A DNA stretch of 34,272 bases from the NCBI RefSeq assembly GCF_003480435.1, contig NZ_QUJB01000026.1:1-34272 (forward strand). The letters are read 5' to 3'. Of this stretch, positions 8,703-15,739 are shown piece after piece. The number at the start of each line of letters is the position of its first letter. The first letter of the stretch is position 1. Both the position numbers and the translations under genes were made by a program. The notes beneath the pieces were generated by a model. It ran no database searches. It was not told where the DNA came from and worked only from the letters and a program-made list of their open reading frames with translations. This DNA comes from Clostridium sp. AM30-24. GTDB taxonomy: Bacteria; Bacillota; Clostridia; Lachnospirales; Lachnospiraceae.

Positions 8703-8740
8703 ATAAGCACGCGGGGACAGAGATTTCTGCGAAAAACATA

Positions 8741-8785
8741 AACAGAGCTGTAAGGCCGAAGTTTGGCCAGCAGCTCTGTTTTTTG
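8741..8785 (+). terminator. Intrinsic terminator of the SulP gene
   Basis: A 10-bp stem (AACAGAGCTG with CAGCTCTGTT) encloses a GGCC/GGCC inner pairing and is followed by TTTTTT. Confidence 0.9.
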
Positions 8786-9077
8786 TTGCGACCACTCGAG
8801 GTGTCCGAATTCCAGACTGCAAAATTTGAATTATATTTTTAAAATAGTCTGTTAAGATTTTGCAAAACGATAAAAATGCATACAAAAGTTACAAAAATCC
8901 GGACGAAATATATTGTACATACTATTTGTAAAATTTGCGTTAAGGAGAGAAAACGAGCGATTAAGCCACGGCTAAAAAAAGGGGAAAAAGGTAGCGGGGA
9001 TAAATTTTCTATGGTATATATGTGTCAATTTGGAGGCAGAGAAAAAAATGGTGCTGCCTGAATGGAGGTTAATTATC
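8786..9077 (+). other. Intergenic leader before the 48-residue membrane protein gene
   Basis: This stretch of almost 300 nt holds no gene I can support. It is AT-rich with scattered TATA-like hexamers (around 8908-8930) but has no clean -35/-10 pair. A small TAAGCC/GGCTAA hairpin lies near 8963. A 61-codon frame at 8876-9061 has no ribosome site and no recognisable protein features. The region may be a long 5' leader for the microprotein. I found no match to a riboswitch I know, including the c-di-AMP (ydaO) class. Confidence 0.4.
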
Positions 9078-9224
9078 ATGGCTAATTTATTTTCAATCCT
9101 TTTCATCATCCTTGTCGCAATCGTAGGTGGTATTCCGACCATCGTGATCACAGGCTATATTCCGGTCATGATCGCGCAGAAGATCTACCGGAAAGTGAAA
9201 TTCGGATATTCTTTATATCGATAA
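9078..9224 (+). CDS. 48-residue single-pass membrane protein of unknown function
   Basis: I do not recognise this protein. From ATG 9078 it begins MANLFSILFI, continues as one long hydrophobic segment (about residues 4-33) and ends in a basic tail rich in Lys, Arg and Tyr. This fits a small inner-membrane protein with a cytosolic tail. The ribosome site GGAGG (9064-9068) has ideal spacing to 9078, so I prefer it to the longer frame from 9030. The next genes, about 290 nt downstream, are a KdpD/KdpE-like sensor pair. Small hydrophobic proteins such as KdpF occur with potassium pumps, but this one is longer than KdpF and no kdpABC is present. The link is inference only. Confidence 0.6.
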   Translation: MANLFSILFIILVAIVGGIPTIVITGYIPVMIAQKIYRKVKFGYSLYR

Positions 9225-9361
9225 GTCGGAGAGCTGACTACCACTGAGACAAATTTGCGATTACCTGCACTTAAATGAGGTGGAGTCTTATCGAATGAGA
9301 TAAAAACGGATGGCTTCCTGGAAAATTATCTGCAATCTTAACACGATTTTAGCGGAATCTA

Positions 9362-9370
9362 TGATATAAT
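9362..9370 (+). promoter_or_regulatory. Extended -10 promoter before the sensor kinase gene
   Basis: TG-A-TATAAT (9362-9370) is an extended -10 element. No well-spaced -35 is visible. A transcript from here would begin at the foot of the hairpin at 9374-9421. Confidence 0.5.
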
Positions 9371-9373
9371 AGT

Positions 9374-9421
9374 CCAAAGGAAAAACAAACGGCACTGCAG
9401 GTGCCATTTGTTTTTCTTTGG
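9374..9421. terminator. Long A/T-armed hairpin between microprotein and kinase genes
   Basis: CCAAAG..AAAAACAAA pairs with TTTGTTTTTCTTTGG around an inner GGCAC-TGCAG-GTGCC hairpin. It can terminate upstream transcription. Because it begins a few nucleotides after the extended -10 element, it would also sit at the very 5' end of the kinase mRNA, as a cap-like stabiliser or attenuator. Confidence 0.7.
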
Positions 9422-9516
9422 ACTATGAACGCGCGGACAGCTTTGAGACAGCGGGCAATGGAGCGCGCGGGCATAGGGTTCGTGAGTTTATGATAAAAAA
9501 ACCGGAGGTTTCCGAT

Positions 9517-10587
9517 ATGCAAATAACCCTGAAGTCGGTGTTAAAAAACAGCGGGATCGCGTTTGGAATCCTGGGGATCGCGACAGTATTTTGTTTTCTT
9601 GTCCAGCGGATCTCAGAGTCGGATACGCATGTCCCGCTGCTGTTCGTATTGGCGGTATTGTTTGTATCCAGATTTACGGACGGCTATGTCTACGGGATCG
9701 TAGCGTCCATCATCGCGGTGTTTGGCGTCAACTACGTGTTTACATTCCCGTATTTTAAACTCAACTTTGCGATCACGGGATATCCGCTGACATTTGTTGC
9801 TATGCTCGCAGTAGCCTGCAGCGTCAGCGCCCTGACGACCCAGATCAAAAAGCAGGAGCAGATGCGGCTGGAGGTCGAGAGGGAGAAGATGCGGGCGAAT
9901 CTTCTGCGGGCGGTGTCCCACGATATCCGTACTCCGCTGACTTCCATTGTAGGATCCGCATCAGGAATCATCGACAACTATGATGCACTCTCAAAAGAAA
10001 ATATTCTGGAACTTCTGGAAGATATGAAGTCCGAAGGACAGTGGCTGGTCCGCATGGTGGAAAATCTGCTCTCGATCACGAGGATCGGGGATGGAACAGC
10101 AAGGATCCATAAGGAAGAGGAGCTGGTGGAGGAAGTCATCAGCGGTGCTGTCACGAAATTCCGGAAACGGTTCCCGGATATCGAGGTGATCTCAAAGATC
10201 CCGGACGATGTCCTTCTTGTCCCAATGGATGCGATCCTGATCGAGCAGGTGATCGTAAATCTTCTGGAAAACTGTGTGCTCCATGCGGACGGCATGACAA
10301 AGATCTGGCTGATCGTGACGGAGGACGGCGACTGTGTGAAGTTTTCCATCGAGGATAACGGAGCCGGGATCAAGGAGTCGGTCCTTCCGAGAATGTTTGA
10401 CGGAAGCTTTCAGTCAGAGGAAGGAAAAGAGAGCGATTCCAAGCGGAATATGGGAATCGGACTTTCCGTCTGTATGACCATCGTGAGAGCCCACGAGGGA
10501 ATTATGAAAGCAGAAAATAGAAAAGAGGGCGGAGCCAGAGTCATGTTCTGGCTGCCGAAAGGAGAGGACACGGAATATGGAGATTAA
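9517..10587 (+). CDS. KdpD-like sensor histidine kinase with DUF4118 membrane domain
   Basis: The 356-residue protein has four hydrophobic segments (about residues 10-115) resembling the DUF4118 membrane region of KdpD. A short coiled segment and the catalytic core follow: H-box SHDIRTPL (about residue 137), N-box NLLENCVLHA, G1 DNGAGI and G2 GIGLSVC. The large cytosolic Kdp and USP input domains of full KdpD (about 900 residues) are missing. The frame is open from a TTG at 9418, but CCGGAGG 8 nt before ATG 9517 decides the start. It overlaps the response regulator by 11 nt. By family it probably senses potassium or envelope state, but no kdpFABC is in the window. Confidence 0.88.
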   Translation: MQITLKSVLKNSGIAFGILGIATVFCFLVQRISESDTHVPLLFVLAVLFVSRFTDGYVYGIVASIIAVFGVNYVFTFPYFKLNFAITGYPLTFVAMLAVACSVSALTTQIKKQEQMRLEVEREKMRANLLRAVSHDIRTPLTSIVGSASGIIDNYDALSKENILELLEDMKSEGQWLVRMVENLLSITRIGDGTARIHKEEELVEEVISGAVTKFRKRFPDIEVISKIPDDVLLVPMDAILIEQVIVNLLENCVLHADGMTKIWLIVTEDGDCVKFSIEDNGAGIKESVLPRMFDGSFQSEEGKESDSKRNMGIGLSVCMTIVRAHEGIMKAENRKEGGARVMFWLPKGEDTEYGD

Positions 10588-11284
10588 AGACAGAGTGCTG
10601 GTGGTGGAAGATGACAAGAGGATCAGCAATTTTATCAAGACCGTGCTGGAGGCAAACAATTACGATGTGATCGTAGCCCAGACTGGCGCGGAGGCATACA
10701 GCATGGTGACCTCCCAGTGCCCGGACGTGGTGATTCTGGATCTTGGTCTCCCGGATATGGACGGCATGAAGATCTTACAGGGAGTGCGGGAATGGTCCTC
10801 AATGCCGGTGATCGTTGTGTCCGCGAGAACCCATGAGAGGGATAAAGTGGAGGCACTGGATCTCGGGGCTGACGATTATATCACGAAACCTTTTGGTACT
10901 TCCGAGCTTCTTGCAAGGATCCGCACCGCGATCCGTCACACAAGATCTGGAATCCCGAACCAGCAGGGTGGACAGACAGGTGTCTTTAAAGCAGGTGGTC
11001 TGACGATCGATTATGACAAGCACCGTGTGTTTATCGACGGTGTGGATGCGGGGCTGACCCAGAATGAATATAAGATCGTGAGCCTTCTTGGAAAGTATGC
11101 CGGAAAGGTTATGACTTACGACTATATCATCAAAGAGATCTGGGGACCGAATATGAAGAACGATAACCGGATCCTTCGCGTGAATATGGCGAATATCCGG
11201 AGAAAGATCGAGAAGAATCCGGCGGAGCCGCATTATATTTTTACGGAGGTCGGCGTCGGATACCGGATCGTGGAGCCGGATTAA
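10577..11284 (+). CDS. OmpR/KdpE-family response regulator
   Basis: The 235-residue protein has a receiver domain (residues 1-120) with the acidic pair EDD, the phospho-acceptor Asp in VILDLGLPDMDG, the conserved Ser of VVSAR and Lys of YITKPF. An OmpR-type winged-helix DNA-binding domain follows (about residues 135-233). It begins inside the end of the sensor kinase gene, so the two are translationally coupled and form a cognate pair. KdpE is the closest named relative, given the KdpD-like partner. The target promoters are unknown. A terminator follows directly. Confidence 0.92.
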   Translation: MEIKDRVLVVEDDKRISNFIKTVLEANNYDVIVAQTGAEAYSMVTSQCPDVVILDLGLPDMDGMKILQGVREWSSMPVIVVSARTHERDKVEALDLGADDYITKPFGTSELLARIRTAIRHTRSGIPNQQGGQTGVFKAGGLTIDYDKHRVFIDGVDAGLTQNEYKIVSLLGKYAGKVMTYDYIIKEIWGPNMKNDNRILRVNMANIRRKIEKNPAEPHYIFTEVGVGYRIVEPD

Positions 11285-11329
11285 GACAGGATGCCGCGTC
11301 GGAGCGGAAACTGAATAAGATATGGTAAA

Positions 11330-11377
11330 AACACCTGCTGTGTCCTCTATAGATTTAGAGGGCAGCAGGTGCTTTTA
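11330..11377 (+). terminator. Intrinsic terminator after the two-component operon
   Basis: CACCTGCTG..CCTCTA pairs with TAGAGG..CAGCAGGTG and is followed by CTTTTAG. The convergent deacetylase gene ends about 80 nt further on. Confidence 0.85.
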
Positions 11378-11454
11378 GTATGTGTGAAAATGTCAGCTTT
11401 CGCTGTATGAAGCGGGTGAACGCTGCAGACCAGGGGATTTCAAACCTGCTGAAA

Positions 11455-12324
11455 TTATTGTGTGGCGGCAGTCTTCCGGACAAGTTCATCCAGCGTTCCA
11501 AACCGGTATCCCATCTCCTCCCACTTCGTCAGCAACTCATCGAGGATCGCTGCGTTTGTGGAGGAAGTACTGTGCAGAAGCACGATGGCACCGGGATGGA
11601 TGCGCCCGAGAAGCTTTTTGAATGCTTCCTCCTTAGTGGGCTGTTTGTCCTGATACCAGTCCACATAGGCAAGACTCCAGAAGAAGGTCTGATAGCCGAG
11701 ATCTTTTGCCATCTGAAGGTTCGTTTTGCTGTACTTTCCCTGGGGCGGCCGGTAGTATTTTTTCATGGTTTCCCCGGTAAGCTCAGTATAGAGTGTTTCA
11801 AGACCTGTGAGCTCTTTTGCGAAGCTTTCCGGATCACTGATCCTCGACATATCCGGATGGTGGTATGTATGGTTTGCGACGATATGTCCCTCGGAGACCA
11901 TACGCTTTACGAGGTCCGGACTGGTCTCAAGGTAGTTGCCGACAACAAAAAATGCGGCGGGAATGTGATGCTTTTTCAGGGCATCAAGGATCGCCGGAGT
12001 GTTACCGTTCTCGTATCCGGCATCGAAGGTGAGATAAAGAACCTTTTCTCCGGAAAGATCGGCATACCAGGCATGATACTGTTTTAATTCATCGGCCGTA
12101 GCGTTGGCAATGGGGGGCTTTCCTTCCTGCTGGAATGAGAGTCCCCAGTTTCCATCGGCGGATGCCGGGACCGCCGCGATGACGGCTGCAGCCAGAGTCC
12201 CGAGAATGTATGAAAGTGGGAGAAGAATAAGAGCCAGAAGAAGTGCGGCTGGACGGCTTCCTGCGAAAACCTGGTCATGATCGCGCGGGAATTCTTTTAA
12301 AAGACAGAAAAATGGAAATTTCAT
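11455..12324 (-). CDS. PdaA-like polysaccharide deacetylase, membrane-anchored
   Basis: The 289-residue protein is a carbohydrate esterase family 4 (NodB fold) enzyme. It has an N-terminal membrane segment (about residues 27-52) and an extracellular catalytic domain with TFDAGYENG (Asp101), the metal-binding NHTYHHPD (His152, His156), RPPQGKYS (192-199) and the late LLHS motif (His251). The YENGNT version of motif 1 and the overall layout resemble PdaA, which de-N-acetylates muramic acid for spore-cortex muramic delta-lactam. An extended upstream reading frame exists, but AAAAGGA before ATG 12324 sets the start. It is divergent from a CPBP protease gene. Confidence 0.9.
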   Translation of the reverse strand: MKFPFFCLLKEFPRDHDQVFAGSRPAALLLALILLPLSYILGTLAAAVIAAVPASADGNWGLSFQQEGKPPIANATADELKQYHAWYADLSGEKVLYLTFDAGYENGNTPAILDALKKHHIPAAFFVVGNYLETSPDLVKRMVSEGHIVANHTYHHPDMSRISDPESFAKELTGLETLYTELTGETMKKYYRPPQGKYSKTNLQMAKDLGYQTFFWSLAYVDWYQDKQPTKEEAFKKLLGRIHPGAIVLLHSTSSTNAAILDELLTKWEEMGYRFGTLDELVRKTAATQ

Positions 12325-12408
12325 GAAATGATATCCTTTTCTTGCGGTCCCAGAGACGTGCAGATGTCTCATGGAATTACTTTTTATAATATATACCGCC
12401 CCGGATAT

Positions 12409-12437
12409 TTGTATTCCACCGCAAAATGTGGTAAGAT
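12409..12437 (+). promoter_or_regulatory. Promoter of the CPBP protease gene
   Basis: TTGTAT (12409-12414) and TAAGAT (12432-12437) are spaced 17 bp apart. The promoter lies inside the open extension of the CPBP frame (from 12371), which supports a translation start further downstream. Confidence 0.55.
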
Positions 12438-12505
12438 GTGTTGGTGTGTGTATTGGATGCCGGTCTGCGGCAGCACAATACGGCGGCATGAAAGGAGAGA
12501 GGCAA

Positions 12506-13123
12506 GTGAAGATCAGGATCCGGAGGATTCTTTTTCCAATATTGTTCTGTCTGGCGGTAGCATGCATCATTGAACTTCCGCTTGCGCAGACAACGATTTT
12601 CGGGGACGACGTGATCTTATGGGATACCTTGTTCCGCGCAGTCATCGCAGTTCCGATGCTGATACACCTTTATAAAGAGGACAAGGTGTTCCGGGGTGAG
12701 GAACACTGGAGCGGAAAGATTGCGGCGGCGGCAGCGCTTGGCGGCGCGGGAGTATCCCTGATTTTTGGACTTGTGGTGAGAGCTCTCCAGATCACTGGAG
12801 CATCTCTGGCGGATGAGACATTGTTTACGGGAAATCTCTGGCTGGAGGCAGTGGTGCTTCTGGCAGCATCCCCGATTCTTGAGGAATATTTTTTCCGCGG
12901 CGTTCTCTATGGAAGATGCAAGGAGCTTGTATCCGCCCCGGCGGCAGCATTCCTCACAGCAGCATTTTTCGGTGTATTTCACTGGGATATAGTGCAGGGA
13001 TTCTACAGTTTTATCATGGGACTGGTCCTGGCATTTCTTATGGAAAAGACAAACACAGTGAAGGCGCCGGTGGTGTTCCATTTCGCGGCAAACCTGGCGG
13101 CACTTGTTCTGACGGTTCTTTAG
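12506..13123 (+). CDS. CPBP-family intramembrane metalloprotease
   Basis: The 205-residue polytopic membrane protein carries the three CPBP (CAAX-protease/bacteriocin-processing, Abi) motifs. These are EEYFFR (Glu126, Glu127, Arg131), FGVFH with His159, and FHFAAN with His192 and Asn196. These residues build the intramembrane zinc-type active site. Bacterial members process prenylated proteins, peptides or membrane anchors; the substrate is unknown. I chose GTG 12506 because AAAGGAGAGAGG ends just before it and the membrane domain starts there. The longer frame from 12371 begins upstream of the best promoter. The gene is monocistronic, with no bacteriocin genes near. Confidence 0.88.
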   Translation: MKIRIRRILFPILFCLAVACIIELPLAQTTIFGDDVILWDTLFRAVIAVPMLIHLYKEDKVFRGEEHWSGKIAAAAALGGAGVSLIFGLVVRALQITGASLADETLFTGNLWLEAVVLLAASPILEEYFFRGVLYGRCKELVSAPAAAFLTAAFFGVFHWDIVQGFYSFIMGLVLAFLMEKTNTVKAPVVFHFAANLAALVLTVL

Positions 13124-13240
13124 CATGACGGAATAATGTGCTAATATTTCCGTATCAGAATCGGTCGGTTTCGGTGATTTTGATGCCGCAAAGATGGCGA
13201 AAAGGCGGCAGATTGCCGTAAAATCGTAAGGGAATCGTAA

Positions 13241-13269
13241 TTGAATCATCAAAATCAAGATGATAAAAT
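13241..13269 (+). promoter_or_regulatory. Promoter of the DUF5722 gene
   Basis: TTGAAT (13241-13246) and TAAAAT (13264-13269) are spaced 17 bp apart, about 34 nt before the start codon. Confidence 0.65.
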
Positions 13270-13302
13270 AGTTTAGGCAAAAAAGAAAGGCGGGAAAACG
13301 AC

Positions 13303-14964
13303 ATGAAAAAAAGAACATTATTCCGCAGTGGTGCGGCGTTTCTTATGGGACTTCTGATGACCGCGGCAGTGGGATGCTTCACGAGCTTTGCTTATGACAG
13401 TGCATGGCTGAAGGCTTGTTCGGTAGAGAACGGAAACAGCATTTCCGTCACAGGAACAGCTACGACCGGCGCTTTAAATGAGGGGGAAACTCCGGATGAT
13501 GGATATTACTATCTGTTTGAGCTTCACCCATATGAGTCTGAGATAGGCTCCAGAACGGACTACATCGCATGGAGCAACAAATCCGACAAGTTAAAATTCA
13601 CCTTAAAATACAGCGGTGATTCCACAGATACGATGCTCTATTCCAGATTTGTGGTTGCGTTAAAGACCGGCAGCACCTACACCCCGATCAGCAATGCGAT
13701 CTATGTGACGAATCCGGGCGACGTTGCAAAGTTCCGCGAGGATTACCCGGAGCCGATGAGCAAAAAAGGACTTCTGATCCAGCTTGATATGCTCGGCGAC
13801 GCGCTGAACCTGGGTGTAAAGCACACGACGGTCAATATCCCGTATCACCAGCTTGTGGGCGGCAATTTAAAGTACAAATACAACGGAAAGACCTACAACT
13901 TCAACGGTGATCTCATCAAGGATTATGATAAGATGATCAGTGCGTTCTCCGCAAAAGGAATCGTTGTGACGGCGATCCTTTTAAATGGCTGGAACGACAG
14001 CTACCCGGAGCTTCACGAAGCCGGGCTTGCGAAGAGAAAGGAAGCTTTCTACTACGGTTTTAATGTCTCCACGGAGCAGGGATATGAGACGACCCGTGCG
14101 CTGCTCTCCTTTATGGCAGAGCGCTATTCCGGTGCCCACGATGACTACGGCCGTGTCAGCAACTGGATCGTCGGAAATGAGATCAACAACAACTTAAACT
14201 GGAACTACACCGGTCCGATGGACATCGATTCCTATACAAAGCTCTATTCAAAGGTATTCCGTGTGGCCTACACGGCAATCAAGAGCCAGAGCCGGAACGC
14301 GAGAGTCTTCTTCTCCACAGACTATGAGTGGAAGCGGGCGAACTCCAACCTGATGTACGGCGCAAAGGATTTTATTGACCGCTTCAACGCCGATATCCGT
14401 GACGAGGGAAATATCGAGTGGGGACTTGCCTACCATCCGTATCCGCATCCGATGACAGAGCCGGAGTTCTGGGATGATGATCAGACAGGCGCTGTCAACA
14501 ATACAGAAGATTCGCCGGTGGTAAACTTTAAAAACCTCAACGTCCTGACGGATTACTTCCAGAAGGACATCATGCGCGATGCAGGCGGAAATGTTCGCCA
14601 TATCATTCTCTCTGAGGAGGGCTTTACCTCAAAGAGCGCGACCCGGGGAGACGTCTATGATATCCAGGCAGCCGCTTTCGCGTATGCATATTATCTTGTA
14701 GATAATAACCCGTATATCGACGCGTTTATCTTAAACCGTCAGGTCGATGCGGTGATCGAGGTAGAGCAGTCCTGCTCGTTTGGTCTCTGGACAGTTGACA
14801 TGTCAAGCCCGAACAGGGTCATCGCCGTTATGCCGAAGAATATTTACAACGTATTCAAATATATTGATACAAATAAATCTCTGAAGTATACGGAATTCGC
14901 GAAGAAGATCATCGGAATCAACAAGTGGAGCGATGTGATCCCGGGATTCAAGCTGCAGGAATAA
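13303..14964 (+). CDS. Secreted DUF5722-family glycoside-hydrolase-like protein
   Basis: The 553-residue protein begins with a clear signal peptide (MKKR, a hydrophobic core, then a likely cut after FTSFA near residue 30). A beta-rich N-terminal part (about 30-140) precedes a TIM-barrel-like domain. Within the barrel, the Asn-Glu of IVGNEINNN (Glu293) and the glutamates of ILSEEGFTS (438/439) sit where clan GH-A enzymes keep the acid/base and the nucleophile. The overall text fits DUF5722, thought to be a retaining glycoside hydrolase. The substrate is unknown, with gut or self polysaccharide both possible. A promoter precedes it and a strong terminator follows, so it is a single-gene unit. 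Confidence 0.8.
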   Translation: MKKRTLFRSGAAFLMGLLMTAAVGCFTSFAYDSAWLKACSVENGNSISVTGTATTGALNEGETPDDGYYYLFELHPYESEIGSRTDYIAWSNKSDKLKFTLKYSGDSTDTMLYSRFVVALKTGSTYTPISNAIYVTNPGDVAKFREDYPEPMSKKGLLIQLDMLGDALNLGVKHTTVNIPYHQLVGGNLKYKYNGKTYNFNGDLIKDYDKMISAFSAKGIVVTAILLNGWNDSYPELHEAGLAKRKEAFYYGFNVSTEQGYETTRALLSFMAERYSGAHDDYGRVSNWIVGNEINNNLNWNYTGPMDIDSYTKLYSKVFRVAYTAIKSQSRNARVFFSTDYEWKRANSNLMYGAKDFIDRFNADIRDEGNIEWGLAYHPYPHPMTEPEFWDDDQTGAVNNTEDSPVVNFKNLNVLTDYFQKDIMRDAGGNVRHIILSEEGFTSKSATRGDVYDIQAAAFAYAYYLVDNNPYIDAFILNRQVDAVIEVEQSCSFGLWTVDMSSPNRVIAVMPKNIYNVFKYIDTNKSLKYTEFAKKIIGINKWSDVIPGFKLQE

Positions 14965-14988
14965 TTCAAAAAATAAAGCTGGTATTTT

Positions 14989-15036
14989 GATTCGGCAGGA
15001 CACTTTCGGATATGTGTTCTGCCGGATCTTTTTTGC
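14989..15036 (+). terminator. Intrinsic terminator of the DUF5722 gene
   Basis: CGGCAGGACAC pairs with GTGTTCTGCCG, extended by GAT/ATC, followed by TTTTTT. Confidence 0.9.
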
Positions 15037-15064
15037 TTACAAATACCAGTTTCACGGGATTTTA

Positions 15065-15093
15065 TTGACAAATTCCTGACAAAGACTTATAAT
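15065..15093 (+). promoter_or_regulatory. Perfect consensus SigA promoter of the DUF6465 gene
   Basis: TTGACA (15065-15070), 17 bp, then TATAAT (15088-15093). Both hexamers and the spacing are exact consensus, the only such case I found in this window. It implies strong, constitutive expression. Confidence 0.88.
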
Positions 15094-15178
15094 TCGCTAT
15101 GACGATTACATAGCAAGGCAACTCAGAAAATGGCAGGAAACAGTTTTGTGTGTCAACAATTTTCAGGAGGAAATGATT

Positions 15179-15613
15179 ATGGCAAAGAAGAACAATCCGA
15201 ATAATCCGATCGCAGCCGCTGCAAATAAGATGAAAGCTGCACCGGTTAGCAATAACACTGCAGAAGTAAAGGCAGCAGAGGTAACAGAGATAAAGGAAGT
15301 TAAGGCAGAAGCAAAGGCGGAAGCTCCGAAGGCAGAAGCAAAGAAAGCAGAGGAGCCGAAGAAGGAGACTGCAAAGAAAGCTCCGGCAAAGAGAACAGCA
15401 GCAAAGGATATTAAGACATCCGTAGTTGTACAGTTCGCCGGCAAGGAAGTTACAGAGAAAGATCTCATTGCGGCTGTTAAGAAAGCCTACACAAAGAAAG
15501 GCAATAAAGTCGGCGATATCAAGACTATCGAGATCTATGTAAAGCCGGAAGAGAGCGCTGCTTACTATGTAGTAAACGGTGTCGGCGCGGATGATTACAA
15601 GATCGAACTGTAA
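15179..15613 (+). CDS. DUF6465-family protein with Lys/Ala/Glu-rich N-terminal tail
   Basis: The 144-residue cytosolic protein has two parts. Residues about 1-85 form a low-complexity tail of Lys, Ala, Glu and Pro with repeats such as KAEAKAEAPKAEAKKAE and a histone H1-like KKAPAKRTAAK. Residues about 88-144 form a compact alpha/beta domain ending YYVVNGVGADDYKIEL, which I associate with DUF6465. No enzyme motif is visible. AGGAGG 8 nt before ATG 15179 sets the start. With the perfect promoter upstream and a terminator after, it looks like an abundant protein. Nucleoid or RNA binding through the basic tail is inference. Confidence 0.8.
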   Translation: MAKKNNPNNPIAAAANKMKAAPVSNNTAEVKAAEVTEIKEVKAEAKAEAPKAEAKKAEEPKKETAKKAPAKRTAAKDIKTSVVVQFAGKEVTEKDLIAAVKKAYTKKGNKVGDIKTIEIYVKPEESAAYYVVNGVGADDYKIEL

Positions 15614-15689
15614 TCAGAGTTTCAAAGAAACAGATTTACGGACTGCTGTAGATAGAGATTACGGTCCGTAAAAGAACAGAGACTAAGAA

Positions 15690-15726
15690 AGAGCGTCCGC
15701 CGGGATTTTCCCGACGGGCGCTTTTG
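15690..15726 (+). terminator. Intrinsic terminator of the DUF6465 gene
   Basis: GCGTCCGCCGGGA pairs with TCCCGACGGGCGC (two mismatches), followed by TTTT. A second inverted repeat, TTACGGAC/GTCCGTAA, lies just upstream (about 15637-15671). Confidence 0.85.
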
Positions 15727-15739
15727 AGATCAGGAGACT

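Noticed and set aside
8876..9061. 61-codon open frame before the microprotein
   Set aside because: There is no ribosome site, and the Lys/Arg-rich text reflects A-rich DNA.
11380..12087. 235-codon plus-strand open frame
   Set aside because: It is antisense to the polysaccharide deacetylase, whose catalytic motifs are intact on the minus strand.
12617..13318. 233-codon minus-strand open frame
   Set aside because: It is antisense to the CPBP protease gene and is rich in Cys and His, typical of a shadow frame.
15179..15613. Tandem DNA repeat within the DUF6465 tail
   Set aside because: The Lys/Ala/Glu repeats are protein-level low complexity with varied codons, not a DNA tandem array.
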